Of a stretch of DNA of 64,000 nt, positions 1 through 11,238 are shown piece after piece (positions within the stretch are counted from its first letter, which is position 1; each line of letters starts with the position of its first letter). The notes beneath the pieces are model-generated. The model ran no database searches. It worked only from the letters and a program-made list of their open reading frames with translations, and was not told the origin of the DNA. The position numbers and the translations under genes are program-made. The DNA lies in NCBI RefSeq assembly GCF_034702125.1, contig NC_085859.1:5797444-5861443 (forward strand), written 5' to 3'. This DNA comes from Engraulis encrasicolus (lineage: Eukaryota > Chordata > Actinopteri > Clupeiformes > Engraulidae).

Positions 1-7
1 AAAAAAA

Positions 8-570
8 ACGCCTAATTTTAGGTCATAAAATTGAGCCAAAATCATGTACAAATGTGGTTTAACAATATTTTCTTTATTGGATATCATCAGTAGATGTGTC
101 CTTTGCACCTGGAAAGCCTTTATTGACAGCTTACCCAAGCCACTAAGGATTTCAGGTCATTTTTCATTTTTCTGAAAACTCTCTCTAAAAATGAAGGGTA
201 CATACTACAGTCATCACAGATCCATTGATTTTAGTTGTATTTTCATAGTTTTTGTTGTGGTATCACTATACTTCTTAATAAAAAGAATGGCATATTGTTT
301 GATGTCAAAACATGAAGAAAAACTTGATTGCCAATGAGGTAAAGATGAAAATATAGCAAAAAAGTGAAAAAACGCCTAATTTTGAAGCATAAAATTGAGT
401 CAACACCCTAATGAAATGTGATTTAAAAATATTTTTTCAATTGAATGTTGTCAGCATGTATGTCCTGTGCACCTGGAAAGCCTTTATTGACAGCTTACCC
501 AAGCCACCAAGGATTTCAGGTCATTTTTCATTTTTCAGAAATTTCTCTCAAAAAATGAAGGGTACATACA
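8..570. repeat. Direct repeat, two copies about 363 bp apart
   Basis: The stretch 8-211 recurs at 371-570 with many small differences. Both copies carry the block 'gcctttattgacagctta' and end in 'aatgaagggtacata'. I see no credible coding sequence in 1-758; the 77-residue open frame at 411-644 lies within the second repeat copy and resembles nothing I know. The repeat family is not recognised. Confidence 0.7.
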
Positions 571-758
571 TTAAAATAGGCACAACTTTTTTTCGCGATA
601 TTTCCGCCCGAGCAGACCCTCCAATTATTTGTCCTAAGGGATAGAACTAACAAAAAAATCACGAATAAAAAGTATGGCAGGCCATGTCAGGTTCCTCCCA
701 TTTTAAAGCACTTTTGAGAGTTTGGCTCCCCGGCTATCATAACTAAAGCCACACTTTA

Positions 759-1862
759 ATGAAGTTTCATAGTATAGATCAAGACGCACGGATCAAGACA
801 GGGAGGAAGTGGAAGGCGAAGGAGGAGGTGCAGAGAGCAGCAAGCAGACTTCAACACCAGGAAGTGGTGGGCATGGTCCAGCTTGGGAGGGCAGGACTTG
901 GATGGAGGGATCCACCCTGCCTGTGGTCCAGAGCAAGTAAGAAGGAGAGGAAGGACCTGGTGGCTACTGAGATGGCCAGGATGGAACAGGAGGAGCTTAG
1001 GGTCAAAGCCATCGCTCAGGGCCAGCAGGGCCGCTGGACAACATGGGAGGGGATGACAACAAGAACTGTCAGCTGGGCGGAACTCTGGAAGACTCCTAAG
1101 GCCCGCCTCAGTTTCCTCATCCGAGGAACATACGACACCCTACCCTGCCCTCGCAACCTACACCAGTGGCTGGGAACAGAACAAGCCTGCAACCTATGCG
1201 GTACCAGCAACGCCTCACTGCAACATGTCTTATCAGGATGCAAGACTGCCCTAACGCAAGGGAGATTGAGATGGCGTCACGACCAGATCCTCCGCAAGCT
1301 GGCCGAGATTGTTGAAACAGCAAGGAGCGAGGCGAACAGAGGAGAGTCAGGTGGATCCCAACAAGACATCCAATTCCTCAGGCAGGGAGAACTGCCAGCT
1401 GGAACAGGAAGGAGACCACCACCTAAGCTCCTCAATCAAGGTGCAGAGTGGAGGCTGGGCGTGGACGTGGGTAGACAACTCCATTTCCCCAAAGAGATCT
1501 GCAGTACCACCCTGCGCCCCGACATGGTCTTGTGGACCACAGTGGAGAAAAAGGCGCTGCTGGTTGAGCTGACTGTACCTTGGGAGGAGCGGTTGGAGGC
1601 TGCCCATGAGCGGAAGAGGGCGAAGTATGCAGACCTGCTGGCAGAGTGCAGGGAAGCAGGGTGGAGCGCGAGACTATATCCTGTGGAGGTAGGAGCAAGA
1701 GGGTTTGTGGCAGACTCTACGACACGGCTGCTGAGAGACCTAGGCCTGCGAGGCACCAGTCTGCAGAGAGCAACCAGGGGGCTTTCAGAGGAGGCAGAGA
1801 AAGCAAGTTTCTGGCTCTGGCTGAGACGGAGGGATGTTGCGTGGGGAGCAGGCACAACATAG
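759..1862 (+). pseudogene. 3' coding end of an R2-superclade LINE (CCHC knuckle + restriction-like endonuclease)
   Basis: This 367-residue open frame is the C-terminal part of a non-LTR retrotransposon protein whose reverse transcriptase lies missing upstream, so the copy is 5' truncated. A zinc knuckle is visible (C144-x2-C147-x8-H156-x4-C161). After it comes the restriction-like endonuclease core: RPD at 253-255 and VELT at 269-272, followed by a basic AHERKRAKY stretch. A CCHC knuckle before an RPD...ELT nuclease is the arrangement known for R2/R4/NeSL/Hero-type elements, which nick their target DNA with this domain. The frame is open to its natural C-terminus, so decay is mainly by truncation. 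The first methionine is simply the first ATG in the truncated frame. I cannot assign the exact family. The 3' UTR probably runs to about 2060. Confidence 0.8.
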
Positions 1863-2063
1863 GGATGCTAGCTGCAGGGGGTGGCAGGGAGACGTCCCTG
1901 TTCACTGCCCCGCCACCAGGAGATGTTCTGGGATAAGGGGCGAAACATCAATGAGAGGTGGTCCCCAGCTGATGACCCTGCAGCTAGCAATATAGGCACC
2001 GGCGGAGGTGCGGCATGCCAAGAGCATATCAGGGTGACATCTACCTGTACAAAGAAATTGTAA

Positions 2064-2584
2064 TTTTAGAAAATTAAAAGAGAGATTTACTACAGAAACA
2101 TAGTAACAGAGTTGACGCACAATAAATTTACTCTTGGTGTGTTCTCAACATTTAGCACAAATTATTAGGAGAGAAAGTTAAACATACCATAGTTCCCCTC
2201 CAAGGAAGTGAAGAAAAGGAAGTGACACCATTTGGTGCAGGTCACATGGTTTTATATAAATGCTATAGGTTTTTTTTAATGTTGTTTTATGCCAGACGTA
2301 ACAGAGTTGACAAACCCCTGGGACAGGTAAATTATTTATTTTTTAAATATCAAGATCAGCTGTGTTAGAGAAAAAAACATTCTCTGCAACAGATTATATA
2401 AATATTTATAGATTTATCATAAAAAATCTGCAAATTTTACTGAATTATGTTATGTTTATTCAAGTTGAACATGTGAATCTCTATAGTGGGACAGGCGATT
2501 TTGGGGGGTGTTGGAATCATTGAATGAATATTTAACAAATAAATTGTGCATAAAATGTACACCAAACATTGTGATCAGTGAATA
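2064..2584. other. AT-rich intergenic stretch, nothing recognised
   Basis: There is no open frame with recognisable content here, and no clear repeat boundary. It separates the R2-like LINE end from the Tc1 element. Confidence 0.5.
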
Positions 2585-2586
2585 TA

Positions 2587-4189
2587 CAGTGAGTCCAATA
2601 TGTATTTGATCCCTTGCTGATTTTGTTGGTTTGCCTACTAACAAAGACATGATCAGTCAATAAATGTTATGATAATATGTATTCTAATATGGAGAGACAG
2701 ATATCAAAAAGAAAATCCAGAAATTAACTGAAGAGAATATATATTAATTTATTTCCATTTCAACCAGCAAAATAAGTATTTGATCCCCTGCCAACTGATT
2801 ACAGTTCCGGGCCCACAGACCAGATGGGCACTTCCGATCAACTTGTCATCTGAATTAAAGACACCTGTACATACTAACATGCATAAAAGACACATTGAAT
2901 CAGCAGAATCAGTCCATAGTATGAGTGAATCAGTCACACTCCAACCTCACCAGCATGGGAAAGACCAAAGAGTGGTCAACTGATATCAGGGACACGATTT
3001 TAGACCTGAACAAAGATTAAATGGGCTGCAAAGCCACAAGAAAGAGACTGGTATTAATGACCCAGCTGTTGATGCATTTCTTCCAAAATGTGAGGAATAC
3101 AAAATGACTATCCATCAGCCTGTCTGGGGTTCTATACAAGATTTTACCTTTTGTAGGGATTTGATAATCATGAGAACAGAAAGAAATCACCCTAGAGCTA
3201 TACGGTATGAACTAGGCAATGATATCAAAGCTACTGACCAAAATCACTGAGAAAACTACTGGTAGCACTTAATGCCACAGAGGTTTAAATTCCTGTAGTG
3301 CACACATGGTACCTTTACTTCAGAAGGAACCTGTGCAGTCCCACTTGAGGTTTGCCAACGGACATCAGACTGATTTAGGATATGATAAGGAGGTGCTGTA
3401 GTCAGATGAAACCAAAATCAAGATGCTTGGCATTATCACAATTCAATGTGTTTTGAGAAAGAGTACTACTGTCTATGATCCCAAGAACACCCTCCTCACC
3501 ATCATGCATGAAAGTGGTATCATTATGGTTTGAGGGTGTGTGTGTGGCCAAGGCACAGGACAACTTCACATCGTCAACGAATGGATGGAGGGAGACATGT
3601 AATGTGCAATCCTGAGTGCAAACGTCCTTCCCTCCACCACTACACTGAAGGGTGGGCCATTTTTGGATCTCCCAACATGACAATAATACACAACATACAG
3701 TCAAAGCAACGAAGGAGTGGCTCAATAAGAAGCATATTAAAGTCGTGAAGTGGCCTAGACAGTCTCCAAATATTAACCCTATAGTAATTCTATGGAGAGA
3801 ACTGAACGTCCCATTTGCCAAGCTACAGCCACAAACTATTAATGTTTTAGAGATAATGTGCAAAGAAAAATGGGCAAAAATATTTTCTACTATATGCACA
3901 AACATTGTCATCAACTAAAAGAAGCATCTGACCTCAGTGCTAGACAACTAGGGCTTTTCCACAAAGCACTTTATCTTCTTTAGCTAGAGGGGTCAAATAC
4001 TTATTTGCCTAAATTAAATACAAATAAATTAAAATATATTATTTTAAGTTATTTTCTGGAATTTATTTTTGATATTCTGTCTCTCCATGTTTGAATACAT
4101 ATTATCATAAATTTATAGACTGATCATGTCTTTATCAGTGGGCAAACCGGCAAAATCAGAAAGGGATCAAATACATATTGGACTCACTG
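2587..4189 (+). mobile_element. Full-length Tc1/mariner element with about 130-bp terminal inverted repeats
   Basis: The ends read CAGTGAGTCCAATATGTATT on the left and its reverse complement on the right. The match continues imperfectly for about 130 bp (2587-2720 against 4189-4057). A TA dinucleotide flanks each end (2585-2586 and 4190-4191), the target duplication expected of Tc1/mariner. The total length of 1603 bp fits a complete fish Tc1 element with long terminal repeats. The transposase inside is dead. Confidence 0.92.
2955..3918 (+). pseudogene. Degenerate Tc1 transposase
   Basis: The start reads MGKTKEWSTDIRDTILDLNK, the usual N-terminal helix-turn-helix opening of fish Tc1 transposases, but the frame breaks soon after. 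The C-terminal piece at 3652-3918 keeps the last catalytic block as SPNINPI (family form SPDLNPIEN), preceded by a version of the QHDN-x4-HT block. The frame is interrupted by several stops and shifts, so no functional DDE transposase can be made. In life such enzymes cut and paste the flanking element through its terminal repeats. Confidence 0.85.
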
Positions 4190-4370
4190 TACAGTCTATT
4201 TAGTGATAATATTGAAAGTAAATTCTGAAAAGATTATTATGATTAACATTTTTTTGTGTGGGACACCAAATGTACACGCAATTCTGAAATGGCCCGTGTG
4301 TGTGTGAGAGAGAGAGAAATACGTAGAGGCCCCACATGAGCAGCATTTACCCATTGACCCTGGAGGGGCC

Positions 4371-4903
4371 TCACAGCAGCTTCACTGATGATCCAATAAA
4401 TACCCCAAACCCAAACCCAAACCCAGGGTAGAGTGTGTTTTTGAATGTGGTGTGGACCCTGTGCAGGAGGGTCATTGTGTCTCCTCTGATGCTGTAGAAG
4501 GCCAGAGTTCCTGCCCTGTGATCCACATACACTCCTATTCTGGAGCTGGCCACTAGAGGGAGTTTAGTCTGTTCCTTATTGTGTCTGAAAGAGGAGCTGG
4601 AGCTGGAGAGGTCCAGACTCCAGGACTGATCATTATTTCCAAACACACACTCATCACCCTCTCCTTTCCTGCTGATGCTTTTATATGACACTGCTATATC
4701 AACATCTCCACTCCACTCAACCTCCCAGTAGCAGCGTGCAGACACACCCTCTCTACACAGCACCTGAGCACGCGCATCAAATCTGTCTGGATGATCAGGA
4801 TATGACTGAGGGGCCCCAGGTCTCCACTCCACCCTCCTGTTCCCCTCAGACAGATGGAGTTTTCTGTTTGCTGTGTTTGGATCCAGAGTGAAGTGACAGG
4901 AAT
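4371..4903 (-). CDS. PRY-SPRY (B30.2) exon of TRIM-A
   Basis: The exon opens after a splice acceptor (ctcctccatcag on the minus strand) and reads SCHFTLDPNTANRKLHLSEG, the PRY motif. It continues through YPDHPDRF, REGVSARCYWEVEWSG and GVYVDHRAGTLAFYSI to the stop at 4371-4373. B30.2 domains in TRIM proteins bind target proteins. The domain is complete and open. It is a near copy of the TRIM-B exon at 30592-31109, but its tail carries a small glycine-phenylalanine expansion (PGFGFGFGVFIG). Intact reading frame in an otherwise broken locus suggests a recent duplication. Confidence 0.88.
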
Positions 4904-5057
4904 CTGATGGAGGAGAAGACAGGAAAAGAACAAGCTTATGGATGGATAGCTCTGTGTGTGTTTAGGGGGGGGGGGTGGGGGGGGGGGTGGTTACGTCTGT
5001 GTGTGTGTGTGTGGGGGGGGGGGGGTGTATGTGGGGTTGGGTTGTGTGTGTTGGGGG

Positions 5058-5098
<41 letters not shown>

Positions 5099-5193
5099 GG
5101 GGTGGGTTATGTGTGTGTGTGTGGGGGGGGGGGTATGTGTGTGTGTGTGTGTGTGTGTGTATGTGGGGGTCGGTTATGTCTGTGTGGGGGGGG

Positions 5194-5264
<71 letters not shown>

Positions 5265-5388
5265 GGGTGGGGGGGCACTCCTTGTGTGTGTGTGTGTGTT
5301 TTGGGGTGGGGATTACATGTGTCTATGTGTGTGTGTGGAGGGGGGGGGGTTACCTGTGTATGTGTGTGTGGGGGGGGAGGGGGGGTAT

Positions 5389-5445
<57 letters not shown>

Positions 5446-5958
5446 TGTGTGTGTGTGTGGTGGGTGTGTGTGTGTCTGTGTGTGCGTCTGGGGGTTACCA
5501 GTGTCTGTGTGTGTGTGTGTGTGGGGGGGGGGGGGGGGTACCTGTGTGTGTGTATGTGTGTCATATGGAAGAATGCAAGTAAAACCCTTTCACATTGATC
5601 AAATGAATGTGTGTGTGTGTGTGTGTGTGGGGGGGGGGGGGGGTCAAATGTATGCATGGATGTGTGTGTGTGAGTTGGTATATGTGAATGTTTGCCACAT
5701 GTGTCTGAACAATTGGTGTATGTGTGTGTGTGTGTGTGTGGGGGGGGGTGGGGGTGGGGGGGGTTACCTGTGTGTGTGTGTGTATGTGTGTGTGTGTGTG
5801 GGGGGTTACCTGTTTGTATGTGTGTGTGTGTGTGGGGGGTTAACCTGTGTGTGTCTGTGTATATGTGCGTGATGGGGGGGGGGGGGGAACCTGTGTGTGT
5901 GTGTGGGGGTTACCTCTGTGTGTGTCTGTGTATGTGTGTGTGGGGGGGGGTTACTCAC
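4904..5958. repeat. About 1 kb (TG)n/(G)n intronic microsatellite in TRIM-A
   Basis: The intron between the 48-bp exon and the B30.2 exon is almost wholly TG and poly-G. Long apparent open frames of Cys-Val or His-Thr dipeptides here are translation artefacts. The matching intron of TRIM-B (31110-31624) is also TG-rich. Confidence 0.95.
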
Positions 5959-6006
5959 ACTGTAAGAAGTCTTCTCTGGTCCCTGGTTCAGCCTGGCCAT
6001 CAGACA
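5959..6006 (-). CDS. Small linker exon of TRIM-A (48 bp)
   Basis: The minus-strand exon lies between ctttctcag and a gtgagt donor and encodes a short linker ending REDFLQ before the PRY motif. Exon phase matches the B30.2 exon (joined codon tat, giving FLQYSCHF). It matches the 57-bp TRIM-B exon at 31625-31681 except for an in-frame loss of nine bases. Confidence 0.8.
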
Positions 6007-6389
6007 CTGAGAAAGAAAACAATACATTGGCCTAAATAAGTGCATCAACAATATGTTCTACATTGTCTTGGCAAAAAATGACAAATGTTCTAAATAACAC
6101 ATAAGATCAGGGGTGTAAAGTATACCCCTGCAGCCCCCGCAAGGCACATGGGCCCTTGACTTGAAGAAACGGGCCCCCTCCACATGATATTAGGCCATTC
6201 TTGGTAGCTTGCAGGGGGGCCTGAAGTACTTGCGTTACGGCAGGGCATAAGATGCAATGTTTTCAACAACACCCTTGAAAACCTCAAAACAATGTGAAAG
6301 AATAGTGGAAAGCATACCAAAACCCTTAACAGCTATGTCTAGAAATCAGACTTATTCCACCAAATATTCATTACTGATCTCTTTCTAAG

Positions 6390-6530
6390 TTAAGAGTAAG
6401 AGTAAGAGTAATTTATTTGTCACATACAACCCAAGCTTAAGCTAGCGTGCAGTGAAATGACAGTTGGTAACTCCATATGTGCAAAAAATATAAATTACAT
6501 AAATTAATTATACATCATAGAAATAAAAGT
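6390..6530 (-). repeat. LINE 3'-tail-like fragment
   Basis: The sequence starts with repeats of taagag and reads 'taatttatttgtcacatacaac', the reverse complement of a common fish LINE tail style. No coding remnant is attached. The flanking stretch 6060-6320 is rich in C and G blocks but has no recognisable gene. Confidence 0.35.
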
Positions 6531-6974
6531 AGACGATTTTCTTAATTGTCCATAGCTGTGTAGACTCAACGACAAGGTGAAGTTCTCTGTGGAAAGTGAA
6601 CATAGATGTGGCACTGGCGTAGGCCTAGCTGTTGTGAAAAAGTCCACTGGTCATAGGGAAGGAGGACGCTCCCGTTGAGGCGTGCTGAAGACGCTTCCGT
6701 TGAGGGAGGCGTGCTGAACTCGCTTAGTGGCAAAACAGCATCCTCACGCCACTTGCTGATCACCGCGAGGCAAAGCGCAGTCCAATATCCACCCACTAAT
6801 ATGTATGTGAAGTTGTCAGGTTACCGGTCGAGGGTCGATCGAGGCTTTTCCCCTCCGATTCTTGTTTGGCATTCCCGTCTCCATGGAGAGTTCGGCAACC
6901 GCGTCATCTCATCTGACACAATCCGCGGTTTAAATTAAGAAAACAACCGAAAACGTTGTGAAGACAGCACTTAA

Positions 6975-7203
6975 AGGGACACTGTGTGAGATTTTTAGTT
7001 GTTTATTTCCAGAATTCATGCTGCCCATTCACTAATGTTACCTTTTTTTTATAGCTGTAAAAATGGCTCTACTTGGACAATAATAGAAAATATGTGTTTA
7101 TTACTTACTTCATGTAAAGACCAAATGTGCCAATAGGCAGTCCAGTTTCAATGAGCAGCATAGTTGCAGTACCTTTTTTGACCATTTCCTGCACAGTGTC
7201 CCT
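6975..7203. mobile_element. MITE flanked by TTAA (family copy 1)
   Basis: The ends AGGGACACTGTG... and ...CAGTGTCCCT are inverted and flanked by TTAA on both sides (6971-6974, 7204-7207). It is 229 bp, shorter than the other two copies (12709-13066 and 52111-52474), so it has an internal deletion. TTAA duplication is typical of piggyBac-type transposition; no transposase is encoded. Confidence 0.85.
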
Positions 7204-7207
7204 TTAA

Positions 7208-8028
7208 AAGTGCTTTTTCTCTCACACAGTCACGGCAACTCAAATTCATTGTAAAATATGGTCTAATACCATATAAAATAAGTTTTAAAGTTGCACAGTT
7301 GTGGGAGTTACCAGTAAGGCAGCCAAACAATGCAGCGCTATGGCAACAACGACATTACCATTATGCTGTTTTAGGTTAATATCATCTTGTTTTCTCTGCC
7401 TTTTGTGAGGTCTGGAAACATTGTATCTTGTGTTATTTTGACCATTTCTAATTTTCAGCAAAATAAATGCTCGAGTCTAAATGACAATATTTTCTTTCGA
7501 AATTCAGGGGAAATGTAGTTGGCAGTTTATATAATGAAACGACAATTTTTTTACTCAAACACATACCTATCCATATCAAAATTAGACTTTAATTAATTGG
7601 CCTCTCAATTGTCTTTCCGCAGCTATATTCAAGATGGGCAAAGACACCAGCAAAAAGGATAATGAGAGACTCCTTCCATTCCATATTTGAAAGGCTGCCC
7701 TAAAACATTTACATTTTGTTATAATTTTCAATTCTTTTTGTTTTCACCAAATATGGTGAAATGTGTCAAAATGTCCCTTCATTTCATCTTTGCGTGAAGA
7801 TTCTGAACTGGGTGCAGGTCTTACACGTAACTCAAAAGGGCTTATGGGCTGCGCTCGCTCGACAGCGCTCCTAGGTGAACTGCAGACACGGCTTGGATGG
7901 CGACTTTAGACACTGTATGTAAACCCACTGTGGTGATAGTTACCACTAGGTACTCCTCAAACGGACGGAGGGTGGATAGCTAAGGGGAGAGGTTGTCCAG
8001 CCGAAGTCCGGACAGATGGTCACCCTAC
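7208..8028. other. Non-coding stretch within TRIM-A
   Basis: No exon or element is recognised. A short block at 7845-7880 (gggctgcgctcgctcgacagcg) resembles, in the opposite orientation, a block near 33780-33805, so both probably come from one unnamed repeat. Confidence 0.4.
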
Positions 8029-8186
8029 CTGGCTGTGTCAGCATCTCCTTCGCCTCCTGCTGCTTTGCCTCTTGCAGCTGCTGAAATTTCTGCGGCTTTG
8101 CCTCTTGCAATGGCTGCCGCACCCACTCCTGCTGCTGCCCCCGTGCCTCCTGCAGTTGCTGCGCTAGCTCCTGTTGCTGCTCCCTG
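8029..8186 (-). CDS. Glutamine-rich coiled-coil exon, probably TRIM-A
   Basis: On the minus strand an acceptor (ctcaaag or ctcaaagcag) and a gtaggg donor enclose an open frame rich in Gln, Glu, Ala and Leu, including QQQELAQQLQEARGQQQEW and QKFQQLQEAKQQEAKEML. Heptad-like spacing of leucine and glutamine supports a coiled coil, which is how TRIM proteins dimerise. It lies between the RING exon and the B30.2 exon on the same strand. The acceptor could be three bases either way. Alanine-rich frames in the other phases are shadows. Confidence 0.5.
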
Positions 8187-8545
8187 CTTTGAGAATATAA
8201 ATAAATAACCTATAACATGCAAGGGCATGGGGGTTATCTAACATTTTAAGCTATATCTTCAACGTTGACTATTATTTAGATATGGTTCATCTCAAGATAT
8301 ATACACTGTTCAACAAATGCCCAATTTAATCATACTTCTGTGAAATCAACATGTCCAGTTAGGAATCAGAACAAATTGTGAATCTATTTTCCAAGTTTAC
8401 TTTGCAAATTGAACCAGGAACAAGTAGAATTGAGAGGCAATAACCAAAACACATGCTAAAAAAAGAGTTGTTCTGCAGTTGGTGTCCAAAGACCATTTCT
8501 CTGTTTTAATTCTTTCAGGCTGAAATTTTAAGTCACTTCTTAATT

Positions 8546-9093
8546 CTAAGGGTGCCGGTATGCTTGCTGCGAGCTGTAAATTACGCGCGTCACCGCGAGC
8601 AACCGACACGTGCTTGCTTCAAAAGCAGTTGACCAAGACGCAAAATACTGGCGGTATCATCCAGGGGCAGAGAGCACGCAGCATTGGGATGCGGAAATTG
8701 GGAACACAGATGGCAAGGAAAACAACAAAACAAAAAGAGGGGCTCCCTGGGCAAGGAAACAATACTGCTACTACTCCTATATGTGCACGCTCCTTTTTCA
8801 AAGTGCAACAAGGAAGTATGATCACAAATGTTTGAAATTTCGGACAAACTCAATGAGACGCTCTTAAAAGTTGCTGCCATTGTTGTTTTCATATCAAGCA
8901 CACGCGTGGAACTGTGCAGTCTTTCTTACGATCGCCCCCAGCAAGTTTGAAGATATCGCACCTAACGCACGCATTTGGCTGCTGTGTCCAGCGTGCACGA
9001 AATTGACATTAAATACGCATGTTAACATGTTCAGTAACCAATCGTGCACGTGCTCGCGTATCTTGCAGCAAGCATGCTGGCACCTTTAGAGTG
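8546..9093. mobile_element. TIR element (about 550 bp), superfamily unknown
   Basis: The left end TCTAAGGGTGCCGGTATGCTTGCTGC and the right end (reverse complement TCTAAAGGTGCCAGCATGCTTGCTGC) form a roughly 30-bp terminal inverted repeat. Internal sequence is repeat-like, rich in 'gtgcacg' and 'gcacgtgc', without a transposase frame. No identical target duplication was found. Confidence 0.65.
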
Positions 9094-9645
9094 TCTCACT
9101 CCCACCCCTGGAGGTACCATGAGGCGGTGTTAACCACTCACTGAAATCGCTCAGGTGCTGCTCATTCAAGATGACACATCACTGTGAGATGTGGCAAGAA
9201 GATTTGCAGTGTCCAGAGCTTGCGATATAGTACCAGAAGACAGTATTACACCAGGGCATATGGAGGGGGTGCTAGCAGAGCACTTCCTGTGTCACCTGGT
9301 ACAAAGAAGGAGATTGTGATCCCGCTACTGGGTTCCCTCCTATGGCCAAATGTAATGTAATGTAATGTAATGTGAACCCTCCTATGGCCACCTCCACACC
9401 TCCTGTAGTACTAGTTAGCCCCCTCGTATAACCTGAACGCTTTAGACACTGCTGAGAGACACAGGAAACCTTCTTGCCACACCTCAGTTTGGATTTTGGA
9501 TGAACAGCACTGCCTGAGTGACTGCAGTGGGTGATAAACAGCTCCTCATGATACCTCCAGGGATGATAAACACTTCATGATACTTCCAGGGGTGATAAAC
9601 ACCTACTGATACCTCGAGGGTTGACAAACAAAAAAAACACACTCC

Positions 9646-10115
9646 TCACTATGTTCTATCAGTCTGTGGTTGCCAGTGTACTTTTTTATGCAGGGGTGGA
9701 AGCATAAGGAAGAGGGATGTTGCGCGGCTTGACAGACTGGTGAGGAAAGCTGGCTCCGTTGTGGGAGAAGAGCTGGAGAACTTCACTTCAGTGTCAGATA
9801 GAAGATCTTTGAGCCAACTGCTCATCATCTTGGACAATAAGGCGCACCCACTCTACAACACAATCATCCAACAAAAGAGTGTGTTCAGCTGGAGGCTGAG
9901 AGCACTGAAATTCAGGACTGACAGACTGGGGAAATCATTTGTCCCTAGAGCCATGCAACTCAATAATTTGTCCATTTATTTGTATATTATTTTTACTTCT
10001 CTTTTTTATCTACAGAGCAAACTGGGAAAATAATTTCCCCTTGGGGATAAATAAAGTTTAATCTCATCTAATCTAATATAATCTAATCTAATCTAATCTA
10101 ATCTAATCTAATCTA
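9646..10115 (+). mobile_element. 5'-truncated L2/Rex1-like LINE with (TAATC)n tail
   Basis: Translation in two frames gives a LINE reverse-transcriptase C-terminus: SVVASVLFYAG, then after a frameshift RLDRLVRKAGSVVG, LIILDNKAHPLYNTI and a tail resembling ..RFRTDR..SFVPRAMQLNN. It ends with 'ttccccttggggataaataaagttt' and repeats of taatc (about 10058-10115). This is the typical 3' end of CR1/L2-group LINEs. It is a dead, short copy inside the TRIM-A locus. Confidence 0.75.
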
Positions 10116-10117
10116 AA

Positions 10118-10343
10118 CATTACATTACATTTCACTTAGCTGACGCTTTCATTTGTTCAAAGCGACTTACAACTATTATTTTTCAGGGTATTGGTTACAG
10201 TCCCTGGAGCAATGTGGGGTTAGGTGCCTTGCTCAAGGGCACTTCAGCCATGGATGGAGGTGTAGGGAGAGGTCAGGGGGGATTTGAACCGGCAACCCCC
10301 AGATTGAAAGACCAACTCTCTAACCACTAGGCCACGACTGAAC
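10118..10343 (-). repeat. tRNA-derived SINE
   Basis: On the minus strand the head reads like a tRNA: A box tggcctagtggttagag and B box ggttcaaatcc. It is followed by the common fish SINE body (ccttgagcaaggcacctaacc) and the tail element gtaagtcgctttgaacaaatg. It sits directly after the LINE tail at 10115. RNA polymerase III would have driven its ancestors. Confidence 0.8.
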
Positions 10344-10766
10344 ACCTCATCACGATACCTCCAGGGGTGTCAGAATGCATCGGAATAATACATACATGAA
10401 CAGAATACATGTTTTGGTTAGTGTCTATCATTAAAACTACACGAAATGGATTCATAATCACTGCTGCTTCCCCACTGGACTGGCTGATTAGAAGCATGAT
10501 TCACTTGGAATAGCAACACATTATTTTGATGTTCCCTTAATTTCTGGGCAGTGTGCTTTGAGAACATTGATGGCATATAGTTTGATAACTTTCACCAGTT
10601 GTTTCTTGTATTAAATTGACTAGATGAATATTTCAAATTATAATATTAATAGGGGGAAAGCTGCACTTCAGGTAGTATGCTTTCTATCTATGACAATGAA
10701 GTGTCCATTGTTGTCACCCTTATGTTTATATTTACCTGATATTTTTCTCTTCCTTTCTGACTTTAC

Positions 10767-10929
10767 AGTCAGATGTAGAAATCGTATCTTGCAAGTCAGA
10801 CATCTGTCTTTTGAGTTGACGCATCTCCTGTTGCATGGAAGTCATGACACGTAGCACTGGGTCCTCCTCTTGACCACGTCTCTTCCTTGAGGAACTTGGT
10901 GACTCATCAGAGTCACTCCTGTGAGGTTC
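10767..10929 (-). CDS. Charged linker / coiled-coil exon of TRIM-A
   Basis: The exon lies between a tttaaag acceptor and a gtaaag donor. It encodes a serine/acidic linker (SDSDESPSSSRKRRG) followed by a helical stretch (MTSMQQEMRQLKRQMSDLQD) with heptad leucines and methionines. It lies between RING and B30.2 exons on the same strand and would supply part of the coiled coil. No counterpart exists in TRIM-B. Confidence 0.5.
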
Positions 10930-11238
10930 CTTTAAACATAAAATGGAAATTAAAAAAATATCGGTTTGAAAGTGGGATTCTCCGAGAATGGGAAACACTC
11001 TCCCAGACCTAGTGAATGGAGCTGTGTGGAACTACAGGTCTGGCAAGAGTTTAGTTTGTTAAGTGATCAAGTGAAATAAACAAGACAACAGACATTTTGA
11101 AACAGTTTTGAATGCACTCCACACATGAAACTCTGCAGCATTGAAATTTTGCAGCATTCCGTTTTGCATATGAAATGTTCAATCTGTCTCCTACAACAAA
11201 AGCACAAAAGCTCCACCCAAGGTTATCCCTTCACATAC

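Noticed and set aside
4907..6051. Long open frames rich in Cys-Val, Gly-Val and His-Thr
   Set aside because: These are translations of TG/CA and poly-G repeats in an intron; no codon pattern or domain.
7993..8228. Alanine/proline-rich frames on both strands
   Set aside because: They are out-of-phase readings of the Gln-rich coiled-coil exon at 8029-8186.
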